Source of the DNA: Actinomadura sp. DC4
Lineage (GTDB): Bacteria > Actinomycetota > Actinomycetes > Streptosporangiales > Streptosporangiaceae
DNA length: 64,000 nt
NCBI RefSeq assembly: GCF_030406325.1
Contig: NZ_JAUEQY010000007.1
Location: forward strand, 124,001 to 188,000
Reading direction: 5' to 3'
A model generated the notes under the pieces. It saw only the letters and a program-made list of their open reading frames with translations, had not been told where the DNA came from and made no database searches. Position numbers and translations under genes: made by a program. Below, piece after piece: positions 24,668 to 33,627 of this stretch. Position 1 is the stretch's first letter. Every line of letters begins with the position of its first letter.

Positions 24668-26296
24668 TCAGATGATGGCCGTGGTGGCGTGGTCGTCGAG
24701 GAGACGCAGCCAGCGGTAGCCGTAGCCGGCGAGCCCGATGTCCGCGCCGTCCTCGGCCGGGCCGTCACCGAACATCTGGCGGATCTCGTCGACGCCGTCG
24801 AGGTCCAGGTCGGCGGGCAGCCGGACCCGTACGTCGTCGGCGGACAGGTTGTGCAGTGTGACGACCCGGCCCTCTCGCCACCGGTAGGCCAGCCCCAGCA
24901 CGCGTGAGTCGCCGAGGTCGAGGATCTCCCAGTCGCCCCAGCCAAGTTCGGGGCACTCCCGCCGTATCTGGATCGCCCGGGTCATCCAGGAGGACAGGGA
25001 GTCCCGGTCGTGCCGCTGGTCGACGACGTTGACGGCGCGGTAGCCGTACTCGCCGTCGGCGTGCACCGGGCGGTAGACCTCCTCGGCGCGTGAGAAACCG
25101 CCGTTCGGGCGCGCGGACCACTGCATCGGCGAGCGCACGGCCAGCCGCCCGTACAGGGACAGGTCGTCGCCCATGCCGATCTCGTCGCCGTACAGCAGGA
25201 CGGGCGTGCCAGGAAGCGCGAGCGTGAGGGCCAGGACGAGCCGGATACGGCGCGGGTCGTTGCCGAGCATCGGGGCGAGCCGCCGGCGGATGCCGCGCCC
25301 GTACACCCGGTGGGTCTCCTCCGGCGCGAAGGCGGCGAAGACCTCGTCGCGCTCGTCGTCGCCGAGCAGGCCGAGGTTGAGCTCGTCGTGGTGCCGGCAG
25401 AAGTTGGCGAACTGGCCGTGCTGCGGGTGCTCGGGCCGGGCGCGCAGCGCCTCGGTGAGCGGCCCGGCGTCGCCGCGCGCGTGCGACAGCCACTGCGCCG
25501 CGCAGCCGCGGAAGTCGAAGAGCATCTGCACGCCCTCGCCGCCGTCCAGGCCGAGGTAGCGCCCCTGCTCCTCGGGCGAGACGTTCGCCTCACCGAGGAA
25601 GATCGCGTCACCGCGCCGCCGCCCCATGAAGGCCAGCAGCGAGCGCAGGTACGTCTCCGGGTTGTCGCGGGCGCCGGTGCCCACCGTCTCGAGCATGAGG
25701 GGGAGGGAGTCGACCCGGAAGCCGGAGATCCCCAGCTCCAGCCAGAAGCCGAGGATCTTGTTCATCTCGTCGCGGACGTCGGGATGGGTGATGTTGAGGT
25801 CCGGCATGAAGTCGTAGTAGCGGTGCATGTACCACTGACCGGCCTCCTCGTTGTACGTCCAGGTGGAGTCCTGCTCCCCCGGGAACGCCACGTCGGCCGG
25901 TTCCTTCTCCTTGTGGTCGCTCCAGACGTAGTAGTCGCGCCGCTTGGGGAACCACGGGTGCTCGTCGCTCGTGTGGTTGAGCACGAGGTCGACGAGCACC
26001 CGGATGCCCAGGTTGTTCGCCGTACGGACCATCTCCACGAAGTCACCGAGCGTGCCGAACCGCTCGTCGACGGCGTAGTAGTCGGTGATGTCGTATCCGT
26101 CGTCGCGCAGCGGAGAGGGGTAGAAGGGCATCAGCCACAGGCAGTTCACGCCAAGACCGCTGAGATAGTCGAGCCGGCGGGTCAGCCCGGCCAGGTCGCC
26201 GATCCCGTCGCCGTCCGAGTCGAGCCAGGTGGCCACGTCCACGCAGTACACGACCGCGTCTTTCCACCACAGATCACTGGTTGCCTTGTCCGTCAT
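24668..26296 (-). CDS. GH13 alpha-glucan enzyme, trehalose synthase-like
   Basis: A 542-residue GH13 TIM-barrel enzyme. All three catalytic residues are visible: D195 in SGFRVDSLP, E236 in IFLGEANVS and D304 in FCRHHDELNL. The conserved VLVDLVLNHTSDEHPWF (in part VLNHTSDEHPWF) and YPSPLRDDGYDITDY are typical of trehalose synthase and alpha-glucosidase subfamilies. It has no fused maltokinase domain and no treS/pep2 neighbour. It may act on maltose or trehalose. Classified by motifs only, since isomaltase or sucrose activity cannot be excluded. Confidence 0.85.
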   Translation of the reverse strand: MTDKATSDLWWKDAVVYCVDVATWLDSDGDGIGDLAGLTRRLDYLSGLGVNCLWLMPFYPSPLRDDGYDITDYYAVDERFGTLGDFVEMVRTANNLGIRVLVDLVLNHTSDEHPWFPKRRDYYVWSDHKEKEPADVAFPGEQDSTWTYNEEAGQWYMHRYYDFMPDLNITHPDVRDEMNKILGFWLELGISGFRVDSLPLMLETVGTGARDNPETYLRSLLAFMGRRRGDAIFLGEANVSPEEQGRYLGLDGGEGVQMLFDFRGCAAQWLSHARGDAGPLTEALRARPEHPQHGQFANFCRHHDELNLGLLGDDERDEVFAAFAPEETHRVYGRGIRRRLAPMLGNDPRRIRLVLALTLALPGTPVLLYGDEIGMGDDLSLYGRLAVRSPMQWSARPNGGFSRAEEVYRPVHADGEYGYRAVNVVDQRHDRDSLSSWMTRAIQIRRECPELGWGDWEILDLGDSRVLGLAYRWREGRVVTLHNLSADDVRVRLPADLDLDGVDEIRQMFGDGPAEDGADIGLAGYGYRWLRLLDDHATTAII

Positions 26297-26321
26297 CCAG
26301 GCCAGTTACCCGGATTCACGG

Positions 26322-27788
26322 TTAATGCACTGATTGCCCGACTTCGTCGGCGAGCCCGGCCGGAGGGTCCGCGAGGCGTGCCCGGCCGCGGCCGGGGATG
26401 AGCCCGGCGACCAGCACGGCCACGAGCGCCGCGACGCCGCCGATCGCCATCGCGGTGCGGAAGCCGGCCTCGGACGGGAGCGCGAGCGTGCCGAACCGCG
26501 TGGTCATGTGCGCGAGGACGACGCCGACGACCGCGCTGGAGATCGAGATGCCGACCGAGCGCATGAGGCTGTTGAGCCCGTTGGCCGAGGCGGTCTCCGA
26601 CAGCGGCACCGCGCCCATGATGAGTGCCGGCATGGCGCCGTACGCGAGGCCGACGCCGGCGCCGATCACGGCCCCGACGACGATGAGCTGCCAGACCGCG
26701 TCCATGAACAGGACGCCCACGCCGTACCCGAGGGCGATCACGGCGGCGCCGGCCATCAGCGAGACCTTGGGCCCCCAGAGCCGGCTGATCCGCGCGGACA
26801 GCGGCGACACGGCCATCATCACGAGCCCAGAGGGGACGAAGCACAGGCCGGCGGCCAGCATCGTCTGCCCCAGGCCGTACCCCGTGGCCTTGGGCATCTG
26901 GAGCAGCTGGGTCAGTACGAGGGACATCGCGAACATCGCGAAGCCGGCCACGACCGACGCGACGTTGGTCAGCAGCACCTGACGGTGCGCGGTGGTGCGC
27001 AGGTCGACCAGCGGCCGCGTGACGCGCAGCTCCCACCATCCCCACAGCGCCAGGATGACGACCGCGGCGGCGAACAGCCCGATGGTCAGGCCGCCGGACC
27101 AGCCCCAGTCGGCGCCCTTGGAGATCGCCAGCAGGAGGCACAGCAGCCCGGCCGACAGGGCGACCGCGCCCATCACGTCGAACCGGCCTCCGCTGCGGAC
27201 CTGCGACTCGGGTACGAGCGTCAGCACCCCGACGACCACGAGGGCGCCCAGGCCCGCCGACGTCCAGAACAGCACGTGCCAGTTGGCGTGCTGGGCGATG
27301 ACCGCGGCGCCGGGCAGGCCGAGCGCGCCGCCGACGCCCAGCGAGGAGCTCATGAGGGCCATGGCCGAGCCGAGCCGTTCCTGCGGGAGCTCGTCGCGCA
27401 TGATGCTGATGCCGAGCGGGATCACGCCGACGGACAGGCCCTGCAGGGCCCGGCCGACGATCATGGGCGCCAGCGAGCTGCTGAGGCCGCAGATGACCGA
27501 GCCGGCGACCAGCACGGTCAGGCTGACCAGGAGCATCCGCCGCTTGCCGACCATGTCCCCGAGCCGCCCGAGGACCGGGGTGGCGACGGCGCCGGCGAGC
27601 AGCGTCGCCGTGATCACCCAGGAGGCGTCGGAGGCCGAGGTGTGCAGCAGGGACGGCAGCTTCGGGATCAGCGGCACGACCAGGCTCTGCATCACCGACA
27701 CGACGATCCCGGCGAAGGCCAGCACGCCGATGACCGCACCGGATCGCGGCGGGTGTGCTCCGCCGGGAGAGGAGGGAAGGCTGGACAC
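26322..27788 (-). CDS. MFS multidrug transporter, 14-helix EmrB/QacA type
   Basis: A 488-residue membrane protein with about fourteen helices. Helix 1 is GVLAFAGIVVSVMQSLVVPL and motif A is LGRLGDMVGKRRMLLVS. Motif C lies in the ALQGLSVGVIPLGIS and SSSLGVGGALGLPGAAV region. The family exports drugs by proton antiport. GTG 27788 has GGAGG 7-8 bp upstream. It diverges from a TetR gene across 175 bp, the standard layout of an inducible efflux pump. Confidence 0.92.
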   Translation of the reverse strand: MSSLPSSPGGAHPPRSGAVIGVLAFAGIVVSVMQSLVVPLIPKLPSLLHTSASDASWVITATLLAGAVATPVLGRLGDMVGKRRMLLVSLTVLVAGSVICGLSSSLAPMIVGRALQGLSVGVIPLGISIMRDELPQERLGSAMALMSSSLGVGGALGLPGAAVIAQHANWHVLFWTSAGLGALVVVGVLTLVPESQVRSGGRFDVMGAVALSAGLLCLLLAISKGADWGWSGGLTIGLFAAAVVILALWGWWELRVTRPLVDLRTTAHRQVLLTNVASVVAGFAMFAMSLVLTQLLQMPKATGYGLGQTMLAAGLCFVPSGLVMMAVSPLSARISRLWGPKVSLMAGAAVIALGYGVGVLFMDAVWQLIVVGAVIGAGVGLAYGAMPALIMGAVPLSETASANGLNSLMRSVGISISSAVVGVVLAHMTTRFGTLALPSEAGFRTAMAIGGVAALVAVLVAGLIPGRGRARLADPPAGLADEVGQSVH

Positions 27789-27963
27789 GAGGACGCCTCC
27801 GTCTTCGCGCTGCCCGGTACGCCCCCTGTGCCGGCCCCCGGATCCGCGCTTCGATGATCGCGGTCAAATTTTCGTACACCATACACTAAATGGGTGCGGC
27901 GTCCTCGGGTACGAACGCGCGCCGCGTACGCTGGCAGCCTGTCGGTGGACGGAGCGAGAGACG

Positions 27964-28623
27964 ATGGCAGCAGGCGAGACGATGACGGCCCGTGGACGCG
28001 GCCGCCCTCCGCGGCTGTCCTGCGACCAGATCGTCGGAGCCGCCGTCGCCCTCCTCGAACGCGAACCGGACGTCACCTTGACCATCAAGCGCGTCGCCGA
28101 GGCGGCCGGCTCCGCGCCGATGGCCCTCTACCGCTACTTCCCCGACCGCGACGCCCTCCTGCAGGCCATGGCCGACCGGGTGATGACCGACCTGCAGCCG
28201 AGCCGGCCGGCCGGCGACACGTGGCAGGAACAGGTCGGCGCGTGGATGCGCACCGCGCGGGAGCGGCTGCGGCCCTACTCCCAGCTGTTGCCGTACATGG
28301 CCGCCACCCGCCAGCCGGTGGGCCTGCCCGCGCTGGCCCGGCTCGCGACGATCCTGCGGCCGCTCGGGCTGGACGAGGACGACCTCGCCCTGGCCGTCAT
28401 CCTGATCGGCTCGACGACCTTGAGCCACGCGCTGTACGAGACACGCCGGCGCCCGGCCGAGGAGACGGTGGCCGGACTGACGGAGGCCCTGGCCCTCCGC
28501 CCGCAGACCGAACGCGAGGCCGTCGGCCCCCTGCTGCCGGGCTTCCCGTCGGCCTACGCACGCCTCTACGACACCGTCATCGAACATGCGATCGCCGCCA
28601 TCGAGTCCCTCGCCGCCGGATAA
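27964..28623 (+). CDS. TetR-family regulator of the adjacent efflux pump
   Basis: A 219-residue regulator. The helix-turn-helix spans about residues 35-65 (LTIKRVAEAAGSAPMALYRY), followed by a helical ligand domain (LRPYSQLLPYMAATRQPVG). GGAGCGAGAGACG precedes ATG 27964. It is divergent from an MFS pump, so local repression of the pump is the likely job. The AT-richer 27870-27895 segment (gtacaccatacactaaatgg) looks like promoter and operator DNA, but I could not define a clean palindrome there. Confidence 0.88.
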   Translation: MAAGETMTARGRGRPPRLSCDQIVGAAVALLEREPDVTLTIKRVAEAAGSAPMALYRYFPDRDALLQAMADRVMTDLQPSRPAGDTWQEQVGAWMRTARERLRPYSQLLPYMAATRQPVGLPALARLATILRPLGLDEDDLALAVILIGSTTLSHALYETRRRPAEETVAGLTEALALRPQTEREAVGPLLPGFPSAYARLYDTVIEHAIAAIESLAAG

Positions 28624-28830
28624 ATGGGGCGGAGCCGGACGGTGGCCGGTGTTACCGTTCCGGGGCCGGCCGCGGGACTCCGGTGCGACTTCCGGAACCC
28701 GCCTGTGAAGCGATGATTCGCAGTTCGTGCCCTCATTCCCCGGCCGGCCCCGTACCCCCCGGAGGCTCCGATCGACACGCGCGCCGAATCCAGTGCGGAC
28801 CTCATCGCCGCCGATGACGTCCTGCTGTTC

Positions 28831-30189
28831 GTGAACGCGGCGATCACGAGCACCGGCCAGCGTGAGTTCTACTCCGGCGCCGAGGAGCAGACCCTCTCGC
28901 TGGACTTCCTGCACCGCTACCTGCTCGGCAACTACCGCGACCTGTACGCGGCCACGCTCGCCCTGGACATCAACGACCACAACGCCGTGCTCATCGTCCG
29001 TCATCTGCTTGCCACCGCGACGGAGGCGACCCCCGGGCAGCGCCGCGCCGAAGGGCGGCTGATCGCCCGCCGGCTCCGCCTGCTGCCGCCCCAGCGCGTC
29101 TACCGGCTGTTCAGGGAACTGCGCCGGGCCAAGATCAACAACCGGCGTACCAGGGCGATCGTGCGGGAGTGGCTCGCCGGCCGGCCCGATCCGGCGTTCG
29201 ACGCGGTGAAGTACCGAAGTGCGGTCAAGGTCGCCGTCCGCCACGCGCACCTGCGGCCCGACGGGGAGCTGGGGGCGTTCCTGTTCACCCCGCTCAAGCC
29301 CGCCGCCTACGCCACGCCGATCCTGGAGACCTGGCGGCGGGCGCACTACGAGCAGGCCGCGCTGTACGACCTGCCGTACACCGTGGCGGAGGGCTTCGCG
29401 GCCAAGCACGGGATCGCGCGCGGAAGGTTCCTGGAGCGCATCGCGCCCCGGCTCACCCGGCTGGAGCGCCTGCGCCTGCAGGAGTCGGGCCGGGAGACCG
29501 GCGCGGTCAAGGCCGACCTCACCACGATGCCGCTCACCCGCCTGGCGACGTACGTCCTCGCCCTCTCGGGCAAGGACCGGGTCCGCCGCCGCGAAGAGCT
29601 GACGGACGCGCTGCGCGCCGCCGCCCGCCGCACGGCGGGTGACCAGGCCGGGACCTGGGGCGCGGTGGCCGCCGTCCTCGACGACAGCTTCTCCGCGTAC
29701 GGCTCGGGGCAGAAGCGCCGCCGCCCACTCGCGGTCGCGCTCGCCTGCCACTTTCTCCTGGAGGCGCTGGCCGCCGACTACACGGCGCTGTGGCTGTCGG
29801 GCCGCTCCGACGCACTGCTCGTCCATCCGTACGGGCCGACGCCGCTCGGCGAGCGCATCCTCGACGGTCTCGAACGAGGCCCCGACCGCCTGGTCATCGT
29901 CTCCGACGGATGGGACAACGCGCCGCCGGGCCTGGCGGGCGAGGTGCTGCGGATCTGGCGCACCCGGCTCGATCCGGACCACACCTGCGCGATCGTGCAC
30001 CTCAACCCGGTCTACGACGCCGCCGACTTCGACGTACGGCGGCTGGCGCCCACCGTCCCGACCGCCGGCATCCGCGACGCCGAGGACCTGGTCGCGCTGG
30101 CGGGCGTGGCCCGGTTCGCGGAGGGACGCAGCGGCTTCGCCGAACTCCACGCCTACCTGGTGCGCCGCGTCGAGGACTTCCTCCGATGA
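28831..30189 (+). CDS. Ro60-like TROVE/vWA protein, first gene of a coupled pair
   Basis: At least 452 residues. The N-terminal two thirds is a helical solenoid resembling TROVE (NAAITSTGQREFYSGAEEQ, then AVKYRSAVKVAVRHAHL). The C-terminal vWA domain has a full MIDAS: D284-x-S286-x-S288 in VLDDSFSAYG, Thr337 in YGPTPLGERI, and D359 in VIVSDGWDN. This is the plan of the RNA chaperone Ro60, which binds Y RNAs and defective RNAs. The coding frame extends upstream of GTG 28831 to at least 28771, where GGAGG precedes an ATC codon. The stop overlaps the next gene's start (ATGA). No Y RNA or RNA ligase gene is adjacent. Orthology is judged from fold signatures, not full alignment. Confidence 0.7.
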   Translation: MNAAITSTGQREFYSGAEEQTLSLDFLHRYLLGNYRDLYAATLALDINDHNAVLIVRHLLATATEATPGQRRAEGRLIARRLRLLPPQRVYRLFRELRRAKINNRRTRAIVREWLAGRPDPAFDAVKYRSAVKVAVRHAHLRPDGELGAFLFTPLKPAAYATPILETWRRAHYEQAALYDLPYTVAEGFAAKHGIARGRFLERIAPRLTRLERLRLQESGRETGAVKADLTTMPLTRLATYVLALSGKDRVRRREELTDALRAAARRTAGDQAGTWGAVAAVLDDSFSAYGSGQKRRRPLAVALACHFLLEALAADYTALWLSGRSDALLVHPYGPTPLGERILDGLERGPDRLVIVSDGWDNAPPGLAGEVLRIWRTRLDPDHTCAIVHLNPVYDAADFDVRRLAPTVPTAGIRDAEDLVALAGVARFAEGRSGFAELHAYLVRRVEDFLR

Positions 30190-31325
30190 CCGGCCTCGCG
30201 CTCACCGGGCTCTCCACCCGCCCGGCCCAGGCCTGGGGCGGCGTACGCCTCGTCCCGCTCGTACGCGAGCGGCCGATCGAGGACCTGCGGCTCGACGCCC
30301 GGCTCTACGGCGCGGACCTCGGCGTCGTCGAGGTCACTCCGCGGTCCGCGTACTTCTCCTACGTCCCGCACGGTTTCGTGGCGAACTGGGCGCCCGACGA
30401 GAACCCCGCCGCCGCGTACGGCACCCAGCTCCGGGATGCGGAAGAGCGCACGCCCGACCGAATGCCGCTGCGCTTCCACCGCCGCATGGCGCGCCGGGTC
30501 GGCAAGAGCCGCCTGCGCTTCCTGCCCCTGCACCTGGCGCTCGAGGGCTACCTCGCGCTGCACTTCGGCGGGCCCGAGATCGCCTGGGAGGAATGGTCGC
30601 ACCGCGCGATCGCCCACGGGCTCTCGCCGCGGGTGGAGGAGTCGTACACCGGGTCAGTGGTCCGGGGCCTGGACGACGCCCTGCGCGTCTTCGAGATCCA
30701 CCCCGGCCAGTGCGGCGTCCTCCTGTACGTCGCGGACGCGCTCGCCGCCGCGTTCGTGGTGCCGCATCCCGGCGACTACCGCGCCCTGCACGCCACCCTC
30801 CTCCACGACCTGTACGGCGAGCTGATCTACCACTACGCGATGCTCGGCATGCCGGTGCCGGACTTCCGCGCGCGCATCGAGGACACGGCGGTACGGTCGC
30901 TCGCCGACCTGCGCGCCCAGGCTCGCCGGCAGCGGGAGGAGTGGGCGGTCTTCAACGACGAGGTCATGGCCGGCGCGCTGCTGGGCGCGGACTACGCCTA
31001 CGAGCACGTCTACACGATGGGCCGCTACCACCTGTCCCGCTTCCTGCCGCCCTTCGAGCGGCAGCGAGAGAACCACATCGGCGAGCTCATCACCGACGAG
31101 ACCGGCCGGCTCGCCTACCTCAAGACGTTCCGGCTCTCGGAGAACCAGATCCGCCGTGGCCACCTGCTGACCAGGCTCGCCGCGAACGACTGGAACCTGG
31201 CCGGCACCGCCGCCGCGCTCGGCGTCACCGAGGCCCGGCTCGGCCTGCGCATCGAGGCGGCGGGCTTCGGCCACCTCCTGCGCCAGGACGTCCGCGACCG
31301 CTACCGCGCTCAGGCCCGGCGCTGA
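30186..31325 (+). CDS. ARPP-2-like protein with C-terminal helix-turn-helix, partner of the Ro60-like protein
   Basis: A 379-residue cytoplasmic protein coupled to the preceding gene by an ATGA overlap. Residues 1-260 form a mixed alpha/beta domain I do not recognise with certainty. It resembles the ARPP-2 (ARG/rhodanese-phosphatase-associated) proteins of bacterial RNA-repair and conflict loci. Marks include RLVPLVRERPIEDLRLDARL, LRFLPLHLALEGYLALHFGG and FEIHPGQCGVLLYVADALAA. The tail carries a Fis-like helix-turn-helix (LTRLAANDWNLAGTAAALGV, then EARLGLRIEAAGFGHLL). No signal peptide. Its 3' end overlaps the convergent response-regulator gene by 16 bp. The pair probably acts together, perhaps on RNA. 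Confidence 0.6.
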   Translation: MTGLALTGLSTRPAQAWGGVRLVPLVRERPIEDLRLDARLYGADLGVVEVTPRSAYFSYVPHGFVANWAPDENPAAAYGTQLRDAEERTPDRMPLRFHRRMARRVGKSRLRFLPLHLALEGYLALHFGGPEIAWEEWSHRAIAHGLSPRVEESYTGSVVRGLDDALRVFEIHPGQCGVLLYVADALAAAFVVPHPGDYRALHATLLHDLYGELIYHYAMLGMPVPDFRARIEDTAVRSLADLRAQARRQREEWAVFNDEVMAGALLGADYAYEHVYTMGRYHLSRFLPPFERQRENHIGELITDETGRLAYLKTFRLSENQIRRGHLLTRLAANDWNLAGTAAALGVTEARLGLRIEAAGFGHLLRQDVRDRYRAQARR

Positions 31326-31969
31326 GTGCTCTCCAGGTAGCGCAGGACCGCGGTGACCCGCCGGTCCGCCCGGTCGCTGGGGGCCAGGTCGAGCTTGGCG
31401 AAGATGTTGCGGATGTGCTTGTGCACCGCGCCCTCGGTGACGAACAGGCGCTCGGCGATGGCGGTGTTGCCCAGCCCCTCGGCCATGAGGGCGAGGACGT
31501 CGCGCTCGCGGGCGGTGAGCCGCTCCAGCGCGGTGTCGGGGCGGGAGCGCGTGAGCAGCTGCGCGACGACCTCCGGGTCGATCGCGGTGCCGCCCTCCGC
31601 GACCCGGTGCAGCGCGTCGAGGAACTGCTCGACGCGGCCGACCCGCTCCTTGAGCAGGTACCCCAGCCGTACGGCGCCGCCGGAGAGCAGTTCGGTGGCG
31701 AACGCCTGCTCGACGTACGCGGACAGCACGAGGACGGCCAGTTCGGGCTGCCGGTGGCGCGCCTCGACGGCGGCGACGATGCCCTCGTCGGTGTGGGTCG
31801 GCGGCATCCGTACGTCGACGATGGCGACGTCGGGCCGGTGTTCGTCGACCGCCGCCAGGAAGGTCTCCGGCGAGTCGGTGGTGGCGACCACGTCCAGGGA
31901 CTCCGCGCGCAGCAGCAGCGCGACGCCCTCGCGCAGCAGCGGGTCGTCTTCGGCGATCACAATCCGCAT
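31310..31969 (-). CDS. LuxR/NarL-type response regulator
   Basis: A 219-residue regulator. The receiver domain starts MRIVIAEDDPLLREGVALLL, with the phosphoacceptor Asp in VAIVDVRMPP and the Lys in LGYLLKERVG. A LuxR-type helix-turn-helix follows (LTARERDVLALMAEGLGNTA and GAVHKHIRNIFAKL). It is coupled to the upstream sensor kinase gene by a 13-bp overlap. The divergent ABC operon is the probable target, and a perfect palindrome lies between the two units at 33280-33295. Confidence 0.92.
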   Translation of the reverse strand: MRIVIAEDDPLLREGVALLLRAESLDVVATTDSPETFLAAVDEHRPDVAIVDVRMPPTHTDEGIVAAVEARHRQPELAVLVLSAYVEQAFATELLSGGAVRLGYLLKERVGRVEQFLDALHRVAEGGTAIDPEVVAQLLTRSRPDTALERLTARERDVLALMAEGLGNTAIAERLFVTEGAVHKHIRNIFAKLDLAPSDRADRRVTAVLRYLESTQRRA

Positions 31970-33228
31970 GGCAGCTCCACCTGGAGAGTCGTCGGCCCAC
32001 CGGGTGGGCTGGTCAGGGCGAGGTGGCCGTCGTGCGCCTCGATCCGGCGGCGGATGCCGGTGAGGCCGGAGCCCTCACGCTCCTCCGCGCCGCCGACGCC
32101 GTCGTCCTCGATCCGCAGCGAGAGGGTCCCGCCCTGGAGGCGTACGGTCACGAGGGCCTGCCCGGCCCGGCTGTGCTTGGCGATGTTGGTGAGCGCCTCG
32201 GCGACCACGAAGTAGGTGGTCGCCTCGGCGGAGGCGGCGCACCGGCCGGGCACCTCGACATCGACCGTGCAGGCGACCCCGCAGTCCGCCGCGAGCCCGG
32301 CCAGCGCGCCCGCGAGCCCGCGGTCGGCCAGGACGGGCGGCAGGATGCCGCGCACGACCGTACGGAGCTCGGCCAGGGCCTGCTCGGCGGCGTCCTGGGC
32401 GCGTTCGAGCATGGCGTCGGCCGCCGACGGGTCGCGGGCCAGCGCGCGCCGGGACGCGCCGAGCAGCACGGTGACGGCGACGAGGCGGTTCTGGGTGCCG
32501 TCGTGCAGCGAGCGCTCGATGCGGCGCAGCTCGGTGGCGTGGGCGTCCAGCGCCGCGGCGCGGGTGGCGGACAACTGGGCGACGCGCAGGGACAGGTCGG
32601 TGTCGGCGGTCGGCGGCAGCAGCCGCCGCCCCGGCCACGCCTGCAGCCGCGCCATCCCCGGTGAAAGGAGGAGGAGCCCCGCCACGAACGCCACGCCCAG
32701 GAACGCGACCGCCAGCGCGTCGGAGGAGTCGCGCACCTCCCAGAACACCAGGCTCGGCGTGGCATCGGCCGGAGGGAGGAACCTCCACCAGAGCGGGTAC
32801 GTGAGGTCCTGCACGCCGTTGACCGGCAGCGTCATACCTGCCAGGCCCAGGAACAGGCCGAACGTGCCGTGGGCGGACACCCAGCGGAGCTCCCGCCGCA
32901 TGCCCGGATCCGCCAGGGCCGCGCGTACGCCGGCCGGCGCGGGCCCCGGTCCGATGATCTCGGGCCCCCACCGGGAGAGCCGCGCGCGCTCCCGGTCGGC
33001 GACGGCGCGCACCACCCGCGGCACGGTCGGCGCGAAGATCAGGCCCACGCCGACGACGGACGTGAGCGCCACCACGACGATCCACGTCAGGGCGGCGGAC
33101 GCCAGCACGGCGGTGCCGAGGCCGCCGACGAGATGCTCGACCGCGTCCAGGACGACGCGGGCGCGTACGACGAGACCATGCCGTCGCCGCTCCTCCGCGG
33201 TCGCCGGTTCGTGCTGTTTCGCCCGCAT
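31957..33228 (-). CDS. Sensor histidine kinase (HisKA_3 type) with membrane domain
   Basis: A 423-residue kinase with about four to five membrane helices (LASAALTWIVVVALTSVVGV, SAHGTFGLFLGLAGMTL, ALAVAFLGVAFVAGLLLL). The phosphoacceptor region is RRIERSLHDGTQNRLVAVTV. An ATPase domain follows (VAEALTNIAKHS, then LRIEDDGVGG and GSGLTGIRRRI). ATG 33228 starts the protein and the stop overlaps the response-regulator start. It probably senses membrane or antibiotic stress and drives the adjacent ABC transporter genes. Confidence 0.9.
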   Translation of the reverse strand: MRAKQHEPATAEERRRHGLVVRARVVLDAVEHLVGGLGTAVLASAALTWIVVVALTSVVGVGLIFAPTVPRVVRAVADRERARLSRWGPEIIGPGPAPAGVRAALADPGMRRELRWVSAHGTFGLFLGLAGMTLPVNGVQDLTYPLWWRFLPPADATPSLVFWEVRDSSDALAVAFLGVAFVAGLLLLSPGMARLQAWPGRRLLPPTADTDLSLRVAQLSATRAAALDAHATELRRIERSLHDGTQNRLVAVTVLLGASRRALARDPSAADAMLERAQDAAEQALAELRTVVRGILPPVLADRGLAGALAGLAADCGVACTVDVEVPGRCAASAEATTYFVVAEALTNIAKHSRAGQALVTVRLQGGTLSLRIEDDGVGGAEEREGSGLTGIRRRIEAHDGHLALTSPPGGPTTLQVELPCGL

Positions 33229-33279
33229 CCACGTGACTCTAGGGGTGCCGGTGATCGCTGTCAGGCGGCCGGTGAAGGA

Positions 33280-33295
33280 GTACAGCCTGCTGTAC
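33280..33295. promoter_or_regulatory. Palindrome between two-component system and ABC operon
   Basis: GTACAGC-CT-GCTGTAC is a perfect inverted repeat with 7-bp arms and a 2-bp spacer. It lies 51 bp upstream of the kinase start and 89 bp upstream of the small membrane gene of the ABC operon. It is a good candidate binding site for the encoded NarL-type response regulator. Confidence 0.6.
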
Positions 33296-33384
33296 CAAGA
33301 CGGACGCGCCAGCGGGATCGTCCCAGGCGACGGCCGTTCCTAACGTTGTGCACCGTCAGCCGAACCCCGATGAAGGAGCACACC

Positions 33385-33627
33385 ATGACCGCCGATCCGT
33401 ACCGGATCACCGAGGCGTCCCGGCCGCCGGAGCCGGCGCCCGGCCGGACCACACCGAACGGCTTCCTACGGCCGGTGCTGTGGCTGCTGCTGGTGATCAG
33501 CGCGGCCGGAAACATCGCCACCTCGAGCACCGGCGTCAGCGTCTTCGTCAGCGGCGCGTTCGGGCTGGCGACGCTGGGCCTGGGCATCGCCCTGGCCGCC
33601 CAGCACTACCGGGGCCGCCGCAAATGA
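33385..33627 (+). CDS. Small two-helix membrane protein, first gene of the ABC operon
   Basis: An 80-residue protein with a hydrophilic N-terminus and two membrane helices (LRPVLWLLLVISAAGNIA and VFVSGAFGLATLGLGIALAA). AAGGAG lies 6 bp before ATG 33385. Its stop overlaps the ATG of the ABC ATPase gene (ATGA), so it is translated with the transporter. Such small proteins are frequent in BceAB-like or MacB-like operons of actinomycetes, but the role is unknown. Confidence 0.75.
   Translation: MTADPYRITEASRPPEPAPGRTTPNGFLRPVLWLLLVISAAGNIATSSTGVSVFVSGAFGLATLGLGIALAAQHYRGRRK

Noticed and set aside
27789-27963. A clean TetR operator in the MFS/TetR gap
   Set aside because: The AT-richer part (gtacaccatacactaaatgggtgc) shows only imperfect symmetry, so I did not list a site.
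28831-31325. A toxin-antitoxin pair
   Set aside because: Both proteins are large, with vWA and helix-turn-helix signatures rather than small toxin folds.
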